From DATEDA01 sp963789885 (GTDB lineage Bacteria > Pseudomonadota > Gammaproteobacteria > Burkholderiales > SG8-39), in contig CAWBNB010000005.1 of NCBI GenBank assembly GCA_963789885.1, forward strand, positions 186,001-250,000: a stretch of DNA of 64,000 bases. The letters run 5' to 3'. Both the position numbers and the translations under genes were made by a program. This document shows positions 37,572 through 46,235 of the stretch, one piece after another. The notes beneath the pieces are model-generated. The model did not search any database, was not told the DNA's origin, and saw nothing but the letters and a program-made list of their open reading frames with translations. Numbering within the stretch: the stretch's first letter is position 1; each line of letters starts with the position of its first letter.

Positions 37572-37593
37572 AGCGCGGGCCACCGCCCGCGCT
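37572..37593 (-). terminator. Hairpin directly after rubredoxin
   Basis: AGCGCGGG (37572-37579) and CCCGCGCT (37586-37593) are perfect inverted repeats with a 6-base loop, beginning at the rubredoxin stop codon. The following minus-strand sequence is TTGAATCTCTCC, a weak T tract, so termination is plausible but not certain. Confidence 0.6.
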
Positions 37594-37778
37594 TAGATTT
37601 CCACCATCTCAAAGTCGTCCTTGCGGGCGCCGCACTCCGGGCAGGTCCAGTTGATCGGCACGTCTTCCCAGCGCGTGCCCGGGGCGATGCCCTCGTCGGG
37701 GAGTCCGGCCGCCTCGTCGTAGATGAAGCCGCAGATCAGGCACATCCAGGTCTTCGAGGTCTGCGCGGTTTCCGCCAT
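37593..37778 (-). CDS. Rubredoxin
   Basis: A 61-residue one-iron electron carrier. The four Cys ligands are C13 and C16 ('CLICG') and C46 and C49 ('CPECG'), with the family core 'YDEAAGLPDEGIAPGTRWEDVP'. Its electron partner is unknown; in Proteobacteria rubredoxins serve alkane hydroxylases, superoxide/oxygen detoxification or respiratory assembly. It sits divergent from thiD and upstream of the pil genes, a gene order shared by many beta- and gammaproteobacteria. Confidence 0.95.
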   Translation of the reverse strand: MAETAQTSKTWMCLICGFIYDEAAGLPDEGIAPGTRWEDVPINWTCPECGARKDDFEMVEI

Positions 37779-37879
37779 GGAAAGAGGGGGTTGGGAGGGG
37801 GTTTGAGCTAGAATGGCCGGGCGATCTTACCGTGCGGGTGACGCTGTTGCCAGCACGTTCCCGTTACCGCCCCCGCGAC

Positions 37880-38719
37880 GTGCCGCGCTCCCGATCTCTG
37901 CCACCCATCGTGCTCGCGTTCGCCGGCTCCGACCCGAGCGGCGGCGCCGGGTTGCAGGCCGACCTGCTGACCCTCGCGGCGATGGGTTGTCATCCGCTCT
38001 CGGTCGTCACCGCGATAACCGTGCAGGACACGGCCGGTGTCGTTGGCGTGCATCCGGTCGCCGCCGACTGGGTTGCCGAGCAGGCACGGGTCGTCCTGGC
38101 GGACATGCGGGTCAGCGCGTTCAAGATCGGCGTGGTGACGACGCGCGAGAACGCGTCGGCAATCGCCGCCGTCATCGACGAACACCCGGCAATCCCGGTA
38201 GTGCTCGACCCGGTGCTCGCGTCGGGTCGCGGTGACCCGCTCGGGACCGGCGACGTGGCGGCCGCCTTGGTCGAGGTCCTCGTTCCGCGCGCCACGGTCG
38301 TGACCCCGAACAGCCTCGAGGCGCGCCGTCTCGCGGCGGGGCCGGGCGAGCGCACGGATGCGCTCTCCCTCGAGCGCTGCGCCGAGCGGCTCACGGCGCG
38401 CGGCGCGAAGTTCGTGCTCGTGACCGGCACACACGAGCCCACGCGCGAGGTCGTCAACGCGCTCTACGACGCGCGGGGCCTGGTCCGCAGCGACCGCTGG
38501 GAGCGGCTCCCCGGGGAGTACCACGGCTCGGGGTGCACGCTCGCCGCCGCGATCGCCGCGGGACTAGCGTACGGGCTCGCGATGCCGGAAGCGGTGCAAG
38601 CGGCGCAAAGCTTCACCTGGCAAACGCTCGCCGATGCCTTCCGACCGGGCGCCGGCCAGGCAATCCCCGACCGGCTGTTCCAGTTGCGCGTGGCGGCTGC
38701 CACCAGCGTCGACGAGTAA
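37880..38719 (+). CDS. thiD: Hydroxymethylpyrimidine / phosphomethylpyrimidine kinase
   Basis: A ribokinase-fold kinase that phosphorylates HMP and HMP-phosphate for thiamine synthesis. 'VLAFAGSDPSGGAGLQADLLTLAAMG' is the substrate-binding N-terminus, 'VVLDPVLASGRGDPL' and 'VVTPNSLEARRLA' are the mid blocks, and 'GEYHGSGCTLAAAIAAGLA' contains the anion hole and catalytic region. The frame is open to GTG 37832; GTG 37880 (VPRSRSLPPIVLAFAGSD) fits the family length better. The stop overlaps the thiE ATG (TAATG). Confidence 0.92.
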   Translation: MPRSRSLPPIVLAFAGSDPSGGAGLQADLLTLAAMGCHPLSVVTAITVQDTAGVVGVHPVAADWVAEQARVVLADMRVSAFKIGVVTTRENASAIAAVIDEHPAIPVVLDPVLASGRGDPLGTGDVAAALVEVLVPRATVVTPNSLEARRLAAGPGERTDALSLERCAERLTARGAKFVLVTGTHEPTREVVNALYDARGLVRSDRWERLPGEYHGSGCTLAAAIAAGLAYGLAMPEAVQAAQSFTWQTLADAFRPGAGQAIPDRLFQLRVAAATSVDE

Positions 38720-39351
38720 TGGCGACCTTCCCCGCCGGGCTGTATGCGCTGACGCCCGACGAGCCGGACACCGCCGCGCTCGTCGCCAAGGTGCGCGCCG
38801 CAATCGCCGGCGGGGCGGCGGCCGTCCAGTACCGCAACAAGCCGGCGCAGCCCGCGCTACGCGCCGAGCAGGCGCGCGCGCTCGCTGCGATCTGCCGCGC
38901 CGCCGATGTCCCGCTCATGGTGAACGATGACGTCGCCCTCGCGCTCGAGATCGACGCCGCCGGCGTCCACCTCGGGCGGGGCGACGGTGACCTCGCGGCC
39001 GCGCGCCGGCGCCTCGGGCCGGCCCGGCTGCTGGGTGCGTCGTGCTACGACCGCTTCGAGCTCGCGGAGCGTGCCGTGGCTGCCGGCGCCGACCACGTCG
39101 CCTTCGGGTCGATGTTCGCCTCGCCGACCAAACCCGCCGCAGTGCGGGCCTCGCTCACACTGCTCGGCGCGGCGCGCCGGCTCGGCGTCCCGGTCATCGC
39201 GATCGGCGGGATCACGCTCGAGAACGCGCCGCTCGCGCTCGCCGCCGGTGCCGACGCGATTGCAGTCATCACCGCGCTGTTCGACGCCGGCGACGTCGCC
39301 GCGCGGGCGCGCGCATTCACCGATCTCTTTGCGCGAAAGGCCGCCGCATGA
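38719..39351 (+). CDS. thiE: Thiamine-phosphate synthase
   Basis: A 210-residue TIM-barrel enzyme joining HMP-PP and thiazole phosphate. 'GLYALTPDEPD', 'AAVQYRNKPA' (here Asn replaces the more usual Asp/Lys pattern), 'LMVNDDVALALEIDAAGVHLGRGD', 'ASCYDRFELAERAVAAGADHVAFGSMFASPTKP' and 'VIAIGGITLENA' follow the family order. ATG at 38719 overlaps the thiD stop; its stop overlaps the hemL start (ATGA). Confidence 0.93.
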   Translation: MATFPAGLYALTPDEPDTAALVAKVRAAIAGGAAAVQYRNKPAQPALRAEQARALAAICRAADVPLMVNDDVALALEIDAAGVHLGRGDGDLAAARRRLGPARLLGASCYDRFELAERAVAAGADHVAFGSMFASPTKPAAVRASLTLLGAARRLGVPVIAIGGITLENAPLALAAGADAIAVITALFDAGDVAARARAFTDLFARKAAA

Positions 39352-40633
39352 CCCGCAACGACGAGCTGTTCGAGCAGGCGCAGAAGCATATCCCCGGCGG
39401 CGTGAATTCGCCGGTGCGCGCGTTCCGTGCCGTCGGCGGGACGCCGCGGTTCTTCGCGCGCGGCGAGGGCGCGTATTTCTGGGACGCCGACGGGAAGCGC
39501 TACATCGACTACGTCGGCTCCTGGGGACCGCTCATCCTCGGCCACGCCCACCCGAAGGTCGTCGAGGCGGTGCGCGAGACGGCGCTGAAGGGGCTCTCGT
39601 TCGGCGCCCCGACCGAGCTCGAGGTCGAGCTCGCCGAGCTGCTCTGCAACGCGCTGCCGAGCATGGCGCTCGTGCGGCTCGTGTCCTCGGGCACCGAGGC
39701 GACGATGACCGCGCTGCGGCTCGCGCGCGGCTTCACCGGCCGCCCCCGCATCGTGAAGTTCGAGGGCTGCTACCACGGCCACGCCGACTCGCTACTCGTG
39801 AAGGCGGGGTCGGGCGCGCTGACGCTCGGCAATCCGAGCTCGGCGGGCGTGCACGCCGGAGACCGCGGGCCACACGACCGGTGCTCGCGTTCAACGACGT
39901 GCAGCAGCTCGAGGACGCGTTCCGCAGGCAGGGCGACGAGATCGCAGCGGTGATCGTGGAGCCGGTGGCGGGCAACATGAACCTCGTGCCCGGGTCGCGC
40001 GAGTTCCTGCAGGCGATGCGCGCGCTCTGCACGCAAGCACGGCGCGGTGCTCGTCTTCGACGAGGTGATGACCGGCTTTCGCGTGGGCCCGCGCGGCGCG
40101 CAGGGGCTCTACGGCATCACGCCCGACCTGACGACGCTCGGCAAGGTGATCGGCGGCGGCATGCCGGTCGGCGCGTTCGGCGGGCGGCGCGACATCATGG
40201 AGAAGATCGCGCCGCTGGGGCCGGTGTATCAGGCCGGGACGCTCTCCGGCAACCCGGTCGCCGTGGCGGCCGGCCTCGCGACGCTGAAGCTCGTCCTCGA
40301 GCCCGGCTTCTTCGACCGGCTCGACCGCGCGCACCGCCGCACTGGTGGAAGGCCTGAACGGCGTGGCGAAGCGGCGTGGCGTCGCGTTCTCGGCGGCGCA
40401 CGTCGGCGGCATGTTCGGCGTCTTCTTCCGCGCGGCGCCCCCGGCGTCGTACGCCGAGGTCATGCAGTCGGACAAGGACGCGTTCAACCGCTTCTTCCAC
40501 GAAATGCTCGAGCGCCGGCGTGTATCTCGCGCCGTCGGCCTACGAAGCGGGGTTCGTGTCGTCGGCGCACGGCGAGGCGGAGATCGCCGCCACCGTGCAG
40601 GCGGCGGACCGCGCGCTCGGGAAGGTCGCATGA
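39348..40633 (+). CDS. hemL: Glutamate-1-semialdehyde 2,1-aminomutase (five frameshifts)
   Basis: PLP enzyme forming 5-aminolevulinate in the C5 haem pathway. The parts are all present, spread over the three frames: 'HIPGGVNSPVRAFRAVGGTP' to 'TLGNPSSAGV', 'TPETAGHTT', 'VLAFNDVQQLEDAF...MRALCTQ', 'HGAVLVFDEVMTGFRVG...TLGKVIGGGMPVGAFGG' (PLP Lys in GKVIGG), 'TAALVEGLNGVAKRRG...FFHEML' and 'GVYLAPSAYEAGFVSSAHG'. Removing single bases near 39852, 39881, 40037, 40331 and 40514 gives one continuous protein of normal length. No segment is missing and no premature stop was fixed, so these look like sequence errors in an essential gene. Confidence 0.88.
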
Positions 40634-41224
40634 CGCATCCCGCGACCGTCCCGGTCAAGCGGCTGTCGGGCGCCGATCGGCCGGCGCTCCTCGCGCACTT
40701 CGTGCAGCTCGACGAGGAGGATCGGCGGCTCCGCTTCGGCATCGGCGCGCGGCGACGACTCCCTTCGCGAGTACGTCGATTCGCTCGACTTCGATCGCGA
40801 CGCGGTGTTCGGGGTGTTCGACGACGAACCTCGCGCTCGCCGCCGTCGCCCATGTCGCGATCTCCCCGGAGTCCGCGGAGCTCGGCGTGAGCGTGCTGCC
40901 GGCGGCACGCAAGCGCGGCATCGGGACCGCGCTCTTCGAGCGCGCGAATCTGTTCGCCCGCACCCACTACATCCGGACGATGTTCACGCATTGCCTGACC
41001 GAGAATCGCTCGATGATGCGGCTCGCGCGCAAGGCCGGCATGGTCATCGTGACCGAAGCGGGCGAGGCGGACGCCCGCCTCGAGCTGCGGCCGGCGGGAA
41101 TGACGACCATCACGCGCGAGATGATGGCCGACCGGGTGGCGCTGCTCGACTACGCGATGAAGGCACAGCTCACGGCTGCGCGGCGCCTCGCCGCGAGCCT
41201 GCGCGGCGAGCCGCGGCGGACTAG
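40630..41224 (+). CDS. GNAT family N-acetyltransferase (frameshifted)
   Basis: An acetyl-CoA-dependent acyltransferase of about 195 residues with unknown substrate. ATG 40630 overlaps the hemL stop. Segments in order: 'VKRLSGADRPALLAHFVQLDEEDRRLRFG', then 'GDDSLREYVDSLDFDRDAVFGVFDD', then 'NLALAAVAHVAISPESAELGVSVLPAARKRGIGTALF', with the acetyl-CoA loop in RKRGIGTALF. One-base removals near 40750 and 40826 join them. The last part stays open past the likely end; a stop TAG at 41222-41224 is in a different frame, so the 3' end is uncertain. Confidence 0.75.
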
Positions 41225-41243
41225 CTCCTCCTCGCCGTCGCGA

Positions 41244-41663
41244 TCACTTCTTCAGCGCGTCGCGGATCTCGCGCAGCAGCTTCACGTCCTCCGGCGGCTC
41301 GGCCGGCGCGGCCGGGGTGTCCTTCTTCAGCTTGTTGATCCACTTCACCATCATGAAGATGATCCAGGCGAGGATCAGGAAGTACAGGACGATGGTGATG
41401 AAGTTCCCGTACGCGAACACCGGTACGCCGGCCTTCTTCACGGCTTCCAGGTTGGCCGCGGTGCCGGGCGGGACGTCCTTCAGGGCGATGTAGTAGCTCG
41501 AGAAGTCGAGCCCGCCGGTGACCCGGCCGACGATCGGCATGATCAGGTCGTTCACGACCGAGTCGACGATCTTGCCGAACGCGGCGCCGATGATGACGCC
41601 CACCGCGAGATCCATCACGTTGCCCTTGACCGCGAACTCCTTGAACTCCTGCAGCATGGACAT
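41244..41663 (-). CDS. mscL: Large-conductance mechanosensitive channel MscL
   Basis: A 139-residue homopentameric channel that opens on hypo-osmotic shock. 'MLQEFKEFAVKGNVMDLAVGVIIGAAFGKIVDSVVNDLIMPIVG' is the amphipathic N-terminal helix plus pore helix 1; 'FAYGNFITIVLYFLILAWIIFMMVKWINKL' is helix 2; the C-terminal bundle ends 'DVKLLREIRDALKK'. The ATG at 41663 has GGGGGACA upstream. Confidence 0.96.
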   Translation of the reverse strand: MSMLQEFKEFAVKGNVMDLAVGVIIGAAFGKIVDSVVNDLIMPIVGRVTGGLDFSSYYIALKDVPPGTAANLEAVKKAGVPVFAYGNFITIVLYFLILAWIIFMMVKWINKLKKDTPAAPAEPPEDVKLLREIRDALKK

Positions 41664-41755
41664 GGCCTTGTCCCCCTTCGTTTCTAATTGGTGCTGCCGA
41701 GTGTAGCTTCGGTCGGCAGAGCGCGTGAACCGCGGCGGGCGCCGCGGCCGGCCCG

Positions 41756-43198
41756 TCACAGCAGGAACAGCGTCGCCAGTCCGAGGAAGATGAAGAAGCC
41801 GCCCGAGTCGGTGCAGGCGGTGATCATCACCGACGAGCCGAGCGCGGGGTCGCGGCCGAGCTTCGCCATCGTGGTCGGGATCACCACGCCCATGACCGCG
41901 GCGAGCATCAGGTTGAGCGTCATCGCGAGCGTCATCACCAGGCCGAGCTTCACATTGCCGTAGAGCGCCCACGCGATGACGCCCAGGATCCCGCCCCAGA
42001 CCACCCCGTTCGCAAGCGCGACACCGATCTCCTTGGCGAAGAGCTTCTTCGCCTGCTCGATCTGGATCTGGCCGAGCGCGAGCGCACGCACGATCATCGT
42101 GATCGTCTGATTGCCGGAGTTGCCGCCGATGCCGGCAACGATCGGCATCAGCGCGGCGAGCGCGACCAGCTTCTCGATCGAGCCCTCGAACGCGCCGATC
42201 ACCCGCGACGCGATGAAAGCGGTCACGAGGTTGATCGCGAGCCACGCCCAGCGGTTCTTGACCGACTCCCACACCGGCGCGAACACGTCCTCGGTCTCGC
42301 GCAGGCCGCCCGCGGCGAGCGCCTCGCTCTCGCTCTTCGCGCGGATGAAATCGACCACGGCATCGACGGTCACTCGCCCCACGAGCTTGCCCGCCTGGTC
42401 GATGACTGCCGCCGATACGAGATCGTACCGCTCGAACGCCTGCGCCGCGTCCTGCGCCTTGTCGTCGGGATAGAGCGTGACGAAGTCCTTCAGCATCACG
42501 TCGGCGACCGGCTTCTCGAGATCGGTCACCACGAGCTTCGCGATCGGCAGCACGCCCTTGAGGCGCTGCTCCCGATCGGCGACGAAGAGCTGGTCGGTGT
42601 GGTCGGGCAGCTCGTCGAACCGGCGGAGGTAGCGCGTGACCGCCTCGAGCGTGACGTCCTCGCGGATCGAGACCACGTCGAAGTCCATGAGCGCGCCGAC
42701 CGCGTCCTCCGGGTAGGACATCGCGGACCGGAGCTGCTCGCGCTCGGCCACCGGCAGCGACTGGAAGACGTCCTGGATGACCTCGTCGGGGAGGTCGGGC
42801 GCGAGCTCGGCGATCTCGTCGGTGTCGAGCGTCTCGACCGCCGCGACCAGCTCCTCGGAGTCCATGGTGCGGATGAGCGACTCGCGCACCGGCTCGGAGA
42901 GCTCGAGCAGGATCTCGCCGTCGCGCTCCGCCTTGACGAGGTCCCAGACGACCAGGCGCTCGTTGATCGGCAGCGCCTCGAGGATGTAGGCGATGTCGGC
43001 GGCGTGCATCTGGTCGAGCTTCGTGCGCAGCTCCGCGAGGTGCTGCCGGTGCACGAGGGTCTCGACCAGCTCGTGCTTCGGCATCTCCTGGCGCTCGACC
43101 AGGCTCTCGACGATGCGATGGCGGCGCAGCCGCTCCTGCACGTCGTGCAGGTCCTGCTGCAGGTCCTCCAGCTCCTTCCGCTCGATCGTCTCGGGCAT
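41756..43198 (-). CDS. mgtE: MgtE magnesium channel
   Basis: A dimeric Mg2+-gated channel of 480 residues. The N domain is helical and acidic (HAADIAYILEALP... DTDEIAELAPDLPDEVIQDVF), followed by two CBS modules ('AVGALMDFDVVSIREDVTLEAVTRYLRRF' and 'VADVMLKDFVTLYPDDKAQDAAQAFERYDL'), then five membrane helices with 'PIVAGIGGNSGNQTITMIVRALALGQI' and 'SSVMITACTDSGGFFIFLGLA'. I start it at ATG 43198 (MPETIERKEL); the frame is open to 43267, overlapping the divergent gene. Only about 40 bases separate it from the MFS gene. Confidence 0.93.
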   Translation of the reverse strand: MPETIERKELEDLQQDLHDVQERLRRHRIVESLVERQEMPKHELVETLVHRQHLAELRTKLDQMHAADIAYILEALPINERLVVWDLVKAERDGEILLELSEPVRESLIRTMDSEELVAAVETLDTDEIAELAPDLPDEVIQDVFQSLPVAEREQLRSAMSYPEDAVGALMDFDVVSIREDVTLEAVTRYLRRFDELPDHTDQLFVADREQRLKGVLPIAKLVVTDLEKPVADVMLKDFVTLYPDDKAQDAAQAFERYDLVSAAVIDQAGKLVGRVTVDAVVDFIRAKSESEALAAGGLRETEDVFAPVWESVKNRWAWLAINLVTAFIASRVIGAFEGSIEKLVALAALMPIVAGIGGNSGNQTITMIVRALALGQIQIEQAKKLFAKEIGVALANGVVWGGILGVIAWALYGNVKLGLVMTLAMTLNLMLAAVMGVVIPTTMAKLGRDPALGSSVMITACTDSGGFFIFLGLATLFLL

Positions 43199-43238
43199 GC
43201 CGGTAGGATAGCGTCGGCCCATGTGATTGCGAAGACCG

Positions 43239-44597
43239 ATGAACGCCGCCACGCCAACTTCGCGCACCGCCGCCGCGCCGCTCCTCGCGCCCGGCGTGCG
43301 CCCGCGCGAGGTCGTGGCGTGGGCGATGTACGACTTCGCGAACTCCGGCTACACGACGGTCGTCATCACCGCAGTCTTCAACGCCTACTTCGTGGCGGTG
43401 GTGGCGGGCGACGCCCCCTGGGCGACGCTCGCGTGGACCGGGACGCTCGCGGTCTCTTACGCGGCGGTCATGATCACCGGGCCGCTGATCGGCGCGTACG
43501 CCGATCAGCGGGCGGCCAAGCGGCAGCTCCTGGTGGCGACCACGCTCGGCTGCGTCGCCTTCACCGCGGCGCTCGCGCTCGCGGCGCCGGGCAGCCTCGT
43601 GCTCGCGTGCGTGCTGGTCGCGCTGTCCAACTTCTTCTTCAGTACGGGCGAGAACCTGATCGCGGCCTTCCTGCCGGAGCTCGCCCGCGGCAAGGCGCTC
43701 GGCAAGGTGTCGGGGTGGGGCTGGGGGCTCGGCTACGTCGGCGGCCTCGTCTCGCTCGGGGCGAGCCTCGCGTACGTCACCGCCGCGCAGGCCCGCGGCG
43801 AGACCTCGGCCGCGTTCGTGCCGGTGACGATGCTGATCACCGCTGCGATCTTTCTCGCCGCCAGCCTGCCGACGCTTCTGTGGCTGAAGGAGCGCGCGGT
43901 TCCTCAGGATGTGCCGGGTGAGGGGTTCGTGCGCGCCGCGCTGGCGCGGGTCTGGGACACCGCCAGGCACGCAGCGACCTTCACCGACCTCGCCCGGTTC
44001 CTCGCGTGTCTCGTCTGCTACCAGGCGGGGGTCCAGGCGGTCGTCGCGCTCGCGGCGATCTACGCCCAGCAGGCGATGGGGTTCACGACCAAGGACACCA
44101 TCACGCTCATCCTCGCGGTGAACGTGACGGCCGCGCTCGGGGCGGTCGCATTCGGCCAGGTCCAGGACCGGCTCGGCCACGTCCGGACCATCGCGCTGAC
44201 CCTCGCCGGCTGGATCGCGACCGTCGTCGTCGCCTGGTGGGCGACCGACCGCGCGACGTTCTGGGTCGCGGCGAACCTCGCGGGCCTGTGCCTCGGCGCC
44301 TCGCAGTCCGCCGGACGGGCCCTCGTCGGCTACCTCTCGCCCCGCGACCGGCACGCCGAGTTCTTCGGGCTCTGGGGGCTCGCCGTCAAGTTCTCGTCGA
44401 TCCTGGGGCCGCTCACCTATGGGCTGACGAGCTGGCTCTCGCGCGGCGACCATCGGCTCGCCATGCTGATCACCGGCGTCTACTTCGTGGCGGGGCTCGC
44501 GGTGCTCGCGACCATCGACGTGCGGCGCGGGCGGCGGGAGGCGTTGCGGGCGGGGAGAGCGGCGCGGCAGGCGGCTAGAGCCAGCGCCGCCACCTGA
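43239..44597 (+). CDS. UMF1/Atg22-type MFS transporter
   Basis: A membrane protein of 452 residues with about twelve helices. The N-terminal 'REVVAWAMYDFANSGYTTVVITAVFNAYF' and 'VSGWGWGLGYVGGLVSL' are the hallmarks of the UMF1/Atg22-like MFS group, for which the bacterial substrate is unknown. 'DRLGHVRTIALTLAGW' is the cytoplasmic loop between helices 8 and 9. ATG 43239 is used. It lies between two Mg2+ transporter genes on the other strand; no functional link is proven. Confidence 0.88.
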   Translation: MNAATPTSRTAAAPLLAPGVRPREVVAWAMYDFANSGYTTVVITAVFNAYFVAVVAGDAPWATLAWTGTLAVSYAAVMITGPLIGAYADQRAAKRQLLVATTLGCVAFTAALALAAPGSLVLACVLVALSNFFFSTGENLIAAFLPELARGKALGKVSGWGWGLGYVGGLVSLGASLAYVTAAQARGETSAAFVPVTMLITAAIFLAASLPTLLWLKERAVPQDVPGEGFVRAALARVWDTARHAATFTDLARFLACLVCYQAGVQAVVALAAIYAQQAMGFTTKDTITLILAVNVTAALGAVAFGQVQDRLGHVRTIALTLAGWIATVVVAWWATDRATFWVAANLAGLCLGASQSAGRALVGYLSPRDRHAEFFGLWGLAVKFSSILGPLTYGLTSWLSRGDHRLAMLITGVYFVAGLAVLATIDVRRGRREALRAGRAARQAARASAAT

Positions 44598-45537
44598 AGA
44601 AGCCGACGAGGAAGAGGACCACCGACAGCATGACGCCGAGCGAGATCCAGAAGCCCGCCTGGGAGTGCAGGCCGGGGATGAAGTCGAAGTTCATGCCGTA
44701 GACCCCGGTGATCAGGTTGAGCGGCATGAAGATCGCGGTGATCAGGGTCAGGAGCCGGATGATTTCGTTGGTGCGCGTGGTGGTCGCCGCGAAGTAGAGC
44801 TGGACTGCCGACTCCGCCTGCTGCTCGGTCTGGCGCGCGTGGTCCTTCACCCGCTCGATGTGCTCGATCAGGTCGTTGAAGCGCACCTGCAGGCGCTCGC
44901 TCATGGTGGTGAGCCGGTCGTCGCGCCACTCGGTGATCGCGTCGAGCTGCTCCTCGCAGAGGTGCATCAGCCGGCGCAGCTCGGACCGCTGCTCGAGCAG
45001 GCGGTACCAGTCGCGGAACGGCCGCCGCGGGTCGAGCAGCGCCCGCTGCCAGCGGTCGAGCCGCTCGGTGAGCGTGTGCCGGAAGTCGAGGTAGCTGTCG
45101 ACCATCGCCGAGAGCAGGCGGTGCATCAGCTCGTCGGGGTTCTGCGGGCACTTGCCGGGCGCCCCGACGTACCGCGTCTTCACCTGCGCGACCGAGCGGC
45201 TGTCGGCCGGCCCGACCGTCAGGAGCACCCGCTCGAAGTTGAAGAGGAACAGCGGCCGCGTCTCGATGCGCTCGGGCTTTCCGTCCGCCTTGAGCCCGCG
45301 GAAGATCACCAGCTCGTACTCTTCGGTGCTGTCGAAGGAGGACGGGTGGGCGAGGTTCCGCGCGTCGTCGACGTGATCGTCGTAGACGCGCACGCTCGTC
45401 AACCGCTGGACCTCGGCGGCAAGCGCGTCCACCTCTTCGTAGGCGAGGATCAGCCAGACGTACCCGTCGGCGGGCATCGGCTCGTCGGCGCCGAGCGGGC
45501 GCGGCGCGCGGCCGGCCACGATGTGGAGGCGTTCCAC
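44575..45537 (-). CDS. corA: CorA-type magnesium/divalent cation channel
   Basis: A 320-residue CorA family protein. The long soluble N-terminal domain leads into the stalk helix and two C-terminal membrane helices. The selectivity motif GMN is in 'LITGVYGMNFDF' and the protein ends with the basic 'FFRWRRWL'. The start is GTG at 45537, 2 bases after the mtgA stop; the frame is open further up but overlaps mtgA. Its 3' end overlaps the convergent MFS gene by about 20 bases. Confidence 0.9.
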   Translation of the reverse strand: MERLHIVAGRAPRPLGADEPMPADGYVWLILAYEEVDALAAEVQRLTSVRVYDDHVDDARNLAHPSSFDSTEEYELVIFRGLKADGKPERIETRPLFLFNFERVLLTVGPADSRSVAQVKTRYVGAPGKCPQNPDELMHRLLSAMVDSYLDFRHTLTERLDRWQRALLDPRRPFRDWYRLLEQRSELRRLMHLCEEQLDAITEWRDDRLTTMSERLQVRFNDLIEHIERVKDHARQTEQQAESAVQLYFAATTTRTNEIIRLLTLITAIFMPLNLITGVYGMNFDFIPGLHSQAGFWISLGVMLSVVLFLVGFFRWRRWL

Positions 45538-45539
45538 CG

Positions 45540-46235
45540 CTAGGGCACCTGGGCCGACGGCATGCGCGCGAGGATACGCTCGCTGTACGTCGCGAGGTAC
45601 TTCGAGCCGCGGTTCCGGTCGTAGAACCGGGGCCGCGGGAGCATCGCGGCGAGCCGTGCCGCCTGCTCGGGCGCGAGGTTCGCGGCGCCGACGCCGAAGT
45701 AGTGCCGCGCGGCCGCCTCCGCGCCGAACACGCCCTCGCCCCATTCCGCGACGTTGAGGTAGAGCTCGAGGATGCGCCGCTTGCTCATCACCGACTCGAG
45801 CATGACGGTCACGATCGCCTCCTGGCCCTTGCGCAGATAGCTCCGCTCACCCGACAGCAGCAGGTTCTTCGCGAGCTGCTGGCTGATGGTCGAGCCGCCG
45901 GCGACCACCTTGCCGCGGTTCTGGTTCTTCTCGAGCGCGCGCTGGATCCCCTCCCAGTCGAAGCCCTCGTGGTCGATGAACTTCGCGTCCTCGGCCGAGA
46001 TGACCGCCCGCTTCAGGTGCGCCGAGATCCGGTCGTAGTCGACCCAGCGATACTTCAGCTCGGCGCCCGGATTCTTCGCGCGCAGCGCCTCGAGCCGCGC
46101 CGCCATGACGCTCGTGACGCCCGGGTTGTACCGGTCCCACCACAGTACGTGCGCGAAGAACCAGCCCTGCACCAGCACGGCGGCGAGCACGAACGCGCCG
46201 ACGAGGATCGTGAGGGCTTTGGCGATCCGCCTCAC
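45540..46235 (-). CDS. mtgA: Monofunctional peptidoglycan transglycosylase MtgA
   Basis: A 231-residue GT51 enzyme anchored by one N-terminal helix ('ALTILVGAFVLAAVLVQGWFF'). It polymerises lipid II glycan in the periplasm. The catalytic Glu is E82 in 'AEDAKFIDHEGFDW'; 'GGSTISQQLAKNLLLSGERS' and 'SKRRILELYLNVAEWGEGVFG' are the other GT51 motifs. GTG start overlapping the aroE stop (GTGA). Confidence 0.95.
   Translation of the reverse strand: MRRIAKALTILVGAFVLAAVLVQGWFFAHVLWWDRYNPGVTSVMAARLEALRAKNPGAELKYRWVDYDRISAHLKRAVISAEDAKFIDHEGFDWEGIQRALEKNQNRGKVVAGGSTISQQLAKNLLLSGERSYLRKGQEAIVTVMLESVMSKRRILELYLNVAEWGEGVFGAEAAARHYFGVGAANLAPEQAARLAAMLPRPRFYDRNRGSKYLATYSERILARMPSAQVP

Noticed and set aside
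39348..40633. hemL as a pseudogene
   Set aside because: All conserved blocks are present in order, with no deletion and no internal stop apart from those caused by one-base shifts; sequence error is the simpler explanation.
41664..44453. Long minus-strand frame extending upstream of mscL across mgtE and the MFS gene
   Set aside because: Only the last 139 codons (mscL) have family similarity; the rest is out of phase with mgtE and antisense to the MFS gene.
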